Assembly (NCBI GenBank): GCA_934661135.1
Contig: CAKUJA010000068.1
Coordinates: forward strand, 1 to 11,447
Direction of reading: 5' to 3'
Source: an uncultured Oscillospiraceae bacterium
GTDB lineage: Bacteria > Bacillota > Clostridia > Oscillospirales > Oscillospiraceae
Length of the DNA stretch: 11,447 nt
Shown piece by piece: positions 5,759-9,978 of this stretch. Numbering within the stretch: the stretch's first letter is position 1; every line of letters starts with the position of its first letter. The position numbers and the translations under genes are program-made. The notes under the pieces were generated by a model. The model made no database searches and had not been told where the DNA came from. It saw only the letters and a program-made list of their open reading frames with translations.

Positions 5759-7171
5759 ATGAGAAAAACAAAAATTGTTGCAACCATTGGCCCCGCCAGC
5801 AGCGACCGCGCCGTGTTCGCCGAGATGTGTCGCGCCGGCCTGAATGTCGCGCGTCTGAACTTCTCCCATGGCACGCATGAGGAGCAGAAGGCCAAGCTCG
5901 ACATGATCAAGTCCGTTCGTGAGGAGCTGAACCTGCCCATCGCCATCCTGCTCGACACCAAAGGCCCGGAATATCGTATCCGCACATTCCGGCAGGGACG
6001 CATCGAGCTGCACGACGGCGATACCTTCACGTTTACCACCCGGGAGCTTGAGGGCGACGAGGGCATCGTCAGCGTCAGCTACAAGGGACTGGCCAAGGAG
6101 ATGCACAAGGGCGACCGCATTCTGGTCAACAACGGCCTTGTGATCTTTGAAGTCCTCGGCGTTGATGGCGAGGACATCCACTGCCGCGTTGTTGCCGGCG
6201 GCGAGCTGTCCGACCGCAAGAGCATGAGCTTCCCGAATAAAGTCCTCAAGCAGACCTACCTCAGCGAACAGGACAAGAAAGACCTGCTGTTCGGCATTGC
6301 CAACGGCGTGGACTTTGTCGCCGCGTCCTTTGTCTCCTGCAAGCAGGATGTGCTGGATGTCAAAGAATTTCTGAAGGCCAACGGCGGCGAGAACATCGAG
6401 ATCATCGCAAAAATTGAAAACCGTGCCGGTGTCAAAAACATCGTGGAGATCTGCGACGCCTGTGAGGGCATCATGGTTGCCCGCGGCGACCTCGGAGTCG
6501 AGGTTCCATTCACCGAGCTGCCCGACATCCAGAAGCGCCTGATTACCACCTGCCGACTGCTTGGCAAGCGCGTCATCACCGCGACCGAGATGCTCGAGTC
6601 CATGGTGCACAATCCGCGCCCCACGCGTGCCGAAATCTCCGACGTGGCCAATGCCGTTTACGACGGCACAAGCGCCGTCATGCTCTCCGCTGAGACGGCT
6701 GCCGGCAAATACCCGGTGCTCACCGTTGAGACCATGGCCGCCATCGTCCGTGAGACCGAGGAGCATATCAATTACGAAAAGCGCTTCCGTAAGGCGGAAT
6801 TCAAGATCGGCAGCCTGCTCGACGCCATCTCCCATGCCACCTGCGGCATGGCCATCGACATCGGTGCCAAATGCATCGTCGTCAGCTCGCTCTCCGGCCG
6901 CACGGTGCGTATGGTCTCCCGCTTCCGCGTGCCGATCGACATCGTCGGCATGGCCACCAATAAGGCCGTCTGGTATAAGCTGGCGCTCTCCTGGGGCGTC
7001 ACGCCGGTGCTCAGCGAGCAGTTCAATTCCATTGACGTCCTGTTCTATCATGCCGCCCGTGTTGCCAAGCAGACGCTCAATCTCCGCGAGGGCGATAAGA
7101 TCGTTATGACCGGCGGTATGCCGAACGGCACCTCCGGCAATACCAACCTCATCAAGGTCGAGTCTATTTAA
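5759..7171 (+). CDS. pyk: Pyruvate kinase
   Basis: A 470-residue pyruvate kinase that converts phosphoenolpyruvate and ADP to pyruvate and ATP, the last step of glycolysis, in the cytoplasm. The (beta/alpha)8 barrel motifs are present: NVARLNFSHG with R32, N34, S36 and H37; LLDTKGPE at 64-71; IIAKIENRAGV with the catalytic K218 and metal ligand E220; GIMVARGDLGVE with D244; and ATEMLESM plus NPRPTRAEISDVANAVYDG. The B domain spans about 70-167 and the C domain about 335-470. E71 in the TKGPE motif is the residue linked in the family to potassium dependence. The protein lacks the extra C-terminal PEP-utilizer-like domain found in Bacillus enzymes. Unusual details: the common LVDDGL is LVNNGL (N124, N125), GPEIR is GPEYR, and SFPNK replaces the usual NLPG. 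Start ATG at 5759 has GAGGA 8 bases upstream. Confidence 0.96.
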   Translation: MRKTKIVATIGPASSDRAVFAEMCRAGLNVARLNFSHGTHEEQKAKLDMIKSVREELNLPIAILLDTKGPEYRIRTFRQGRIELHDGDTFTFTTRELEGDEGIVSVSYKGLAKEMHKGDRILVNNGLVIFEVLGVDGEDIHCRVVAGGELSDRKSMSFPNKVLKQTYLSEQDKKDLLFGIANGVDFVAASFVSCKQDVLDVKEFLKANGGENIEIIAKIENRAGVKNIVEICDACEGIMVARGDLGVEVPFTELPDIQKRLITTCRLLGKRVITATEMLESMVHNPRPTRAEISDVANAVYDGTSAVMLSAETAAGKYPVLTVETMAAIVRETEEHINYEKRFRKAEFKIGSLLDAISHATCGMAIDIGAKCIVVSSLSGRTVRMVSRFRVPIDIVGMATNKAVWYKLALSWGVTPVLSEQFNSIDVLFYHAARVAKQTLNLREGDKIVMTGGMPNGTSGNTNLIKVESI

Positions 7172-7188
7172 ATCTTCTGCTGCACCTT

Positions 7189-7302
7189 GCAGGGGCGGAC
7201 GACTCTGCCCGCCCACTTTTTCCGGCTTGCTCCGCGCACAATGAAAACGCTTTTTTAAAACCGTTCTTTTCTTTCTCCTGCTGGGAAAGAAAAGAACGGT
7301 TT
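7189..7302. repeat. Composite hairpin repeat, copy B
   Basis: Second copy of the element at 3916-4023, in the same orientation. Its right half is a much stronger hairpin: 7258-7275 pairs perfectly over 18 bp with 7285-7302 (arm aaaccgttcttttctttc), with a 9-base loop. The matching arm in copy A has 8 bp. Both copies follow the stop codon of a plus-strand gene (16 bp after pyk, about 165 bp after the DUF4317 gene). Confidence 0.72.
7193..7221 (+). terminator. pyk terminator within the composite repeat
   Basis: A GC stem gggcgg (7193-7198) with ccgccc (7209-7214) is followed by ACTTTTT, 22 bases after the pyk stop. This is the left half of composite repeat copy B, so the repeat appears to serve as the gene's terminator. 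Copy A has a longer stem (8 bp) but a weaker T-run. Confidence 0.6.
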
Positions 7303-7391
7303 CAAACTTCCAGGAAAAGAAAGAGGGCACAGCGCCAACCGTAGTCCTGAATTTGACTCAAAAAAATCTTGAACTTCACCTGTTCGTAGCA

Positions 7392-7451
7392 CCAGTCCCT
7401 ACTGTCCGAAAGAGCGTCTCGCTTTGCCCGCGCCTTTCGGATACACCCTGG
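7392..7451. repeat. Hairpin with MITE-like terminus
   Basis: tccgaaag (7405-7412) pairs with ctttcgga (7434-7441), with outer ccag/ctgg arms at 7392-7395 and 7448-7451. The right side, 7434-7449, reads on the minus strand agggtgtatccgaaag, matching 14 of 16 positions at the end of the inverted-repeat element at 8951-9114 (agggtgtatctgaaaa). It begins just after the degV stop. This may be a degraded end of the same or a related element. Confidence 0.4.
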
Positions 7452-7452
7452 A

Positions 7453-8352
7453 TTATTTTTTGTCCGGCTGCCGCTCATCACCGAAGAAGAACACTGCAAC
7501 CGTCCCCGGCCCGCAGTGCGAAGCGATGATTGTTCCGATCTCGTTGACGCGGATGTCCCCCTGAATATGCGGAAAATGCTCCGCAACCGCCTGCCGTGTG
7601 ACCTCAGCCTCCGCCGGGCAGTGCGAATGGCAGATGAAGCACTTGCCGTGGTAGTTGACGCCGTCCTGCGCGTGCTGCTCCATCGTGCGGATCGTCTCCT
7701 TCACGGCGTTCTTCTTGCCGCGCACCTTGCTGTACGCAATGATCCGCCCCTTGTCGTCCAGCCGCATAATCGGGCAGATGTCGAGAATCGTTGCGATCGT
7801 CGCCGTCGCGCCGGACATCCGTCCGCTCCTGCGGTAGAACTTCAGCTCCGTGGAGTAGAACTGGTGGTGCACTTTATTGCGGTTCGCCGTGACCCATTCC
7901 GCCGTCTCCTCCAGCGATTTGCCTGCGTCGCGCAGATCGGCCGCCGCGTCGACCAGCAGGCCGTACCCCGACGAGCTGCAAAGGGAGTCGATCACCACGA
8001 GCTTCCGCTCCGGATATTTCTCCCGCAGCGCCTCAGCAGCCAGATTCGCGTTCTGTACCGACGCGGTCATGCCGCTGCCAAACGCAATGTGCAGCACGTC
8101 GCCCTGTTCCAGCAGCGGCGCAAAGAACTCCTCATACTGTGCCTCGTTGAGCTGTGAGGTCGACGGCAGCTTGCCATCCTCGATAAACCCATAAAACCGG
8201 GGCAGCGATTCCGGATCGCGCCCCATATCGTCGGTATAGCTCTGCCCGTCCACAGAATAGGAATAGAACAGCACCGGGATGTCGCGCTCCTGCGGATAGG
8301 AGTAGGGGAGATCGATCGTCGACTCGCAGGAGAGAATAAATGCACGCTGCAT
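7453..8352 (-). CDS. DegV family fatty-acid-binding protein (FakB-like)
   Basis: A 299-residue DegV protein, of full family length. DegV/FakB proteins bind a fatty acid in the cytoplasm and, in species with FakA, present it for phosphorylation so it can enter phospholipid synthesis. Visible family motifs: ILSCESTIDLP at 6-16, LPSTSQLNEAQYEEFF at 62-77 (the TSQ loop that contacts the carboxylate), FGSGMTASVQNA at 91-102, VVIDSLCSSSGYG at 119-131, and a LKFYRRSGRMSG segment at 170-181, then an IKPI-like ICPIMRLDDKG stretch. The usual ISSGLSGTYQ motif is here FGSGMTASVQ. ATG at 8352 has AAAGGAG 8 bases upstream; the open frame extends to 8520 but that part crosses the upstream terminator. The ligand is not knowable from sequence, and no fakA is in view. 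Confidence 0.9.
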   Translation of the reverse strand: MQRAFILSCESTIDLPYSYPQERDIPVLFYSYSVDGQSYTDDMGRDPESLPRFYGFIEDGKLPSTSQLNEAQYEEFFAPLLEQGDVLHIAFGSGMTASVQNANLAAEALREKYPERKLVVIDSLCSSSGYGLLVDAAADLRDAGKSLEETAEWVTANRNKVHHQFYSTELKFYRRSGRMSGATATIATILDICPIMRLDDKGRIIAYSKVRGKKNAVKETIRTMEQHAQDGVNYHGKCFICHSHCPAEAEVTRQAVAEHFPHIQGDIRVNEIGTIIASHCGPGTVAVFFFGDERQPDKK

Positions 8353-8383
8353 GGCAAACGCTCCTTTTCGTATAGTTTCTATT

Positions 8384-8412
8384 AGTATATCGGATTCTCT
8401 TCCGAAAGAAAA
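8384..8412 (-). promoter_or_regulatory. Candidate degV promoter
   Basis: On the minus strand TATACT (8389-8384) has a weak -35 TTTTCT (8412-8407) at 17 bp. The -35 falls in the T-tract of the terminator of the upstream gene, so terminator and promoter overlap. The start codon lies 31 bases past the -10. Confidence 0.45.
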
Positions 8413-8437
8413 GGGGACAAAGCGCAGCCTTTGTCCC
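8405..8437 (-). terminator. Terminator of the DtxR-type regulator gene
   Basis: A 9-bp perfect stem (gggacaaag 8414-8422 with ctttgtccc 8429-8437, loop cgcagc) is followed on the minus strand by CTTTTCTTTC. It begins 23 bases after the regulator's stop codon. A standard rho-independent terminator. Confidence 0.8.
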
Positions 8438-8459
8438 GTTTCTTGTGTTGCCGAATTGA

Positions 8460-8861
8460 TTATTCGCCCGCGTCGCCGGCCTTTTCGCCCAGTGTGCCCT
8501 CTTTCCGGGCGTGCGCGCACATCGCGTCGTAGGTCTGCTGGCTGATGTCGTGCTCAATCTTGCAGGCGTCCTGCTCGGCCGTTTTCTGATCCACGCCGAT
8601 GGCGACAAGGAACTGTGTGAGCGTGCGGTGCCGGTCGAGCATCTTCGATGCAATTTCCATGCCGCTCTCCGTCAGCGTAATCAGACCGTCGCGATCCATG
8701 GTAATGTGTCCGCTCTCACGCAGACGCTTTGTCGTGTAGGTGACGCTGGGTTTTGTCACACCCAGATGCTCCGCCACGTCGATGGAGCGGATGTAGCCGT
8801 GCTTTTCCTGCATCATCAGCATGGCTTCCAAATAATCTTCTGAGGCTCGCAGTATTTTCAT
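8460..8861 (-). CDS. DtxR/MntR-type metal-dependent repressor
   Basis: A 133-residue short-form DtxR family repressor: metal-bound dimers bind operators and shut off metal uptake genes. A winged helix-turn-helix spans about 1-65 (IRSIDVAEHLGVTKPSVTYTTKRLRESG, then the wing ITMDRDGLITLT). The metal-binding and dimer domain follows (about 66-118). Likely ligands by alignment with B. subtilis MntR: D9, E12, H78, E103 and H104. The MntR E99 position is C100, giving a CxxEH as in DtxR/IdeR, so the ligand set mixes manganese- and iron-type members. There is no C-terminal SH3/FeoA-like domain. Divergent position beside feoA-feoA-feoB suggests iron control of Feo. The start at 8861 fits the family N-terminus (MKILRASEDYLEAML), though the AAAGGA ribosome site is rather far (13 bases). 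Confidence 0.9.
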   Translation of the reverse strand: MKILRASEDYLEAMLMMQEKHGYIRSIDVAEHLGVTKPSVTYTTKRLRESGHITMDRDGLITLTESGMEIASKMLDRHRTLTQFLVAIGVDQKTAEQDACKIEHDISQQTYDAMCAHARKEGTLGEKAGDAGE

Positions 8862-8895
8862 GGCAGTTTTGCTGTCCTTTCAGGCATTTTTTACA

Positions 8896-8928
8896 ATTTT
8901 ATACCCTATACGTTAACACAATCTAACC
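8896..8928 (-). promoter_or_regulatory. Candidate regulator promoter with operator dyad
   Basis: On the minus strand a TATAAAAT box lies at 8903-8896, with TTAGAT as a poor -35 17 bp upstream. The 17-bp dyad GGTTAGATTGTGTTAAC (plus-strand positions 8912-8928) overlaps the -35 and spacer. It has the same GGTTAnA-N5-TTAAC pattern as the dyad at 9176-9192 in front of feoA, so it is a candidate autoregulatory site. The exact -10 is uncertain because TATAGG nearby is an alternative. Confidence 0.45.
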
Positions 8929-8950
8929 AAAATTGCAAGGAAAAACGTTC

Positions 8951-9114
8951 TAGGGTGTATCTGAAAACGCATGATGTGACCGGCAGCGAGGGATTTTTGC
9001 GTTGAGCAAGACATTTTTTCGCAGGAATGCTGACGTATTTCAAGGAAACATGACACGGCGCACCGCAAAAAGACCCGCTGCCCGGGTGCATTGGGAGTTT
9101 TCAGATACACCCTA
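8951..9114. mobile_element. MITE-like element with perfect 18-bp inverted ends
   Basis: Ends 8951-8968 (tagggtgtatctgaaaac) and 9097-9114 (its exact reverse complement) match 18 of 18. Sub-terminal sequence is also repeated in inverted form: ggcagcg and tttttgcg near 8982-9001, matched by cgcaaaaag and cgctgcc at 9065-9082. The element is 164 bp, or 160 bp if the TA at each end is a duplicated target, as in IS630/Tc1-mariner elements. There is no transposase and no credible ORF. It lies between the divergent regulator and feoA promoters, 25 bp from the feoA -35. Confidence 0.82.
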
Positions 9115-9139
9115 CAAAAAAATTTCTGCCAAAAGGGGG

Positions 9140-9192
9140 TTGACAGCAGCAGTTCAAGATGCTAAACTGTGCGGTGGTTAAAGGTGATTAAC
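9140..9192 (+). promoter_or_regulatory. feoA promoter with candidate DtxR-type operator
   Basis: TTGACA at 9140-9145 and TAAACT at 9163-9168 with a 17-bp spacer form a strong promoter; the start should be near 9175. A dyad GGTTAAAGGTGATTAAC occupies 9176-9192, directly at or after the start point, where a bound repressor would block transcription. A wider repeat, ggtggtt (9173-9179) and aaccacc (9201-9207), surrounds it. Confidence 0.65.
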
Positions 9193-9229
9193 TTTTGTTA
9201 AACCACCAAAACCATATTTTAATTCCATA

Positions 9230-9269
9230 CGGTTCGTGCGCACTAACTGAAATTCGAGTACACGAACCG
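9230..9269 (+). promoter_or_regulatory. Hairpin in the feoA leader
   Basis: cggttcgtg (9230-9238) pairs perfectly with cacgaaccg (9261-9269), with a 22-base loop. It ends 8 bases before the GGAGGG ribosome site, so it may shape translation or mRNA stability. It matches no riboswitch I recognise. Confidence 0.4.
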
Positions 9270-9289
9270 AGAGACACGGAGGGACAGAC

Positions 9290-9502
9290 ATGATGCCGCT
9301 TGCACTTGCGACGGTCGGCGAGGAAAACATGATTCTCAAGGTTGGCGGAAACGCGGAAACGAAGCGCCACTTGGAGGATCTTGGCTTTGTCGCCGGAGGT
9401 ACCGTCACCGTGGTGTCCGCGCTTGGCGGAAACATCATCGTCAAGGTCAAAGAAGCGCGCGTGGCCATCAGTGAAGAAATGGCGCGCAAAATTATGATCT
9501 GA
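9290..9502 (+). CDS. feoA: FeoA domain protein (first copy)
   Basis: A 70-residue FeoA protein: a small cytoplasmic SH3-like beta-barrel that assists FeoB-mediated Fe(II) uptake. Family features visible are a short N-terminal strand (MPLALATVGEENMILKV), a helix GNAETKRHLEDLGFVAGGTVTVV at 20-42 with the conserved LxxLGF/G pattern, and a terminal strand-turn-strand region (GGNIIVKVKEARVAISEEMARKIMI). Two ATGs occur in tandem at 9290 and 9293; GGAGGG at 9278-9283 gives 6 or 9 bases of spacing, so either works. It is first in the operon, behind the strong promoter at 9140-9168, and followed 25 bp later by a second feoA. Tandem feoA genes are common in Firmicutes. Confidence 0.92.
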   Translation: MMPLALATVGEENMILKVGGNAETKRHLEDLGFVAGGTVTVVSALGGNIIVKVKEARVAISEEMARKIMI

Positions 9503-9527
9503 GAATTGAAAAGAGGAGGAAGATCGT

Positions 9528-9749
9528 ATGAAAACACTGCGTGAAGCAAAGATCGGCGATACTGTCAAGGTTGTCAAGCTCCATGGCGAAGGCCCTGTCA
9601 AGCGCCGCATCATGGACATGGGCATCACCAAGGGCGTGGAGGTCTACGTCCGTAAGGTTGCGCCGCTGGGCGACCCGATGGAGGTCACGGTTCGCGGCTA
9701 TGAGCTTTCGCTCAGAAAAGCCGATACCGAAATGATCGAGGTTGAGTAA
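9528..9749 (+). CDS. feoA: FeoA domain protein (second copy)
   Basis: A 73-residue FeoA protein, the same fold as its neighbour but clearly diverged. It has the more standard motif set: LREAKIGDTVKVVKLHGEGPVKRRIMDMGITKGVEVYVRKVAPLGDP, then the MEVTVRGYELSLRKADTEMIEV strand region, which is close to the classical FeoA ending. The helix pattern KRRIMDMGI matches the usual (K/R)RLxxxGI core better than the first copy. The ribosome site is strong (GGAGG at 9515-9519, 8 bases before the ATG). It lies 25 bp after the first feoA and about 230 bp before feoB, so it is probably in one transcript with the first copy, and feoB may be read through or have its own start. Confidence 0.94.
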   Translation: MKTLREAKIGDTVKVVKLHGEGPVKRRIMDMGITKGVEVYVRKVAPLGDPMEVTVRGYELSLRKADTEMIEVE

Positions 9750-9946
9750 GACCGCATTTCTCAATTTCCCGCACATCGTTTGCTTGCGTCTTTTTCGCCA
9801 TGCTTCATATAAATCCTCGAGAATCCACAAAGAATTCTCTGCGGCTTTTATTTTGCCTGACGAAAAATCCACGGTGCAACCAATGCACGGGTCTTTGTGA
9901 AATCCTGTCTGTGGCCATTTGAACTTTCAAAGTAAATTATGAGTTT

Positions 9947-9964
9947 GGCCAAAGCAATTTGGCC
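9947..9964 (+). promoter_or_regulatory. Hairpin just before the feoB ribosome site
   Basis: ggccaaa (9947-9953) pairs with tttggcc (9958-9964), 7 bp, loop gcaa, immediately before AAGGAG at 9966-9971. The remaining 229-bp gap after feoA2 has only short weak repeats, such as gagaat/attctc around 9820-9840, and no clear promoter or terminator. Confidence 0.4.
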
Positions 9965-9978
9965 GAAGGAGTGAGAAT

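Noticed and set aside
5549..7330. A 593-codon open frame on the minus strand across pyk.
   Set aside because: It is antisense to a complete pyruvate kinase with all motifs, crosses the pyk promoter and repeat copy B, and looks like a GC-bias shadow frame.
8353..8520. A longer N-terminus for the DegV protein.
   Set aside because: It would cross the regulator's terminator and end of coding sequence; AAAGGAG 8 bases before 8352 decides the start.
9193..9289. A riboswitch in the feoA leader, such as a metal or NiCo type.
   Set aside because: Only one 9-bp hairpin with a 22-base loop was found and none of the multi-stem junctions expected for such classes.
9800..9922. A 40-codon ATG frame between feoA2 and feoB with three Cys (NPRCNQCTGLCEI).
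   Set aside because: No ribosome site precedes the ATG, the codon use is poor for this genome, and the frame covers AT-rich spacer. Cys-rich Feo accessory proteins are normally found after feoB.
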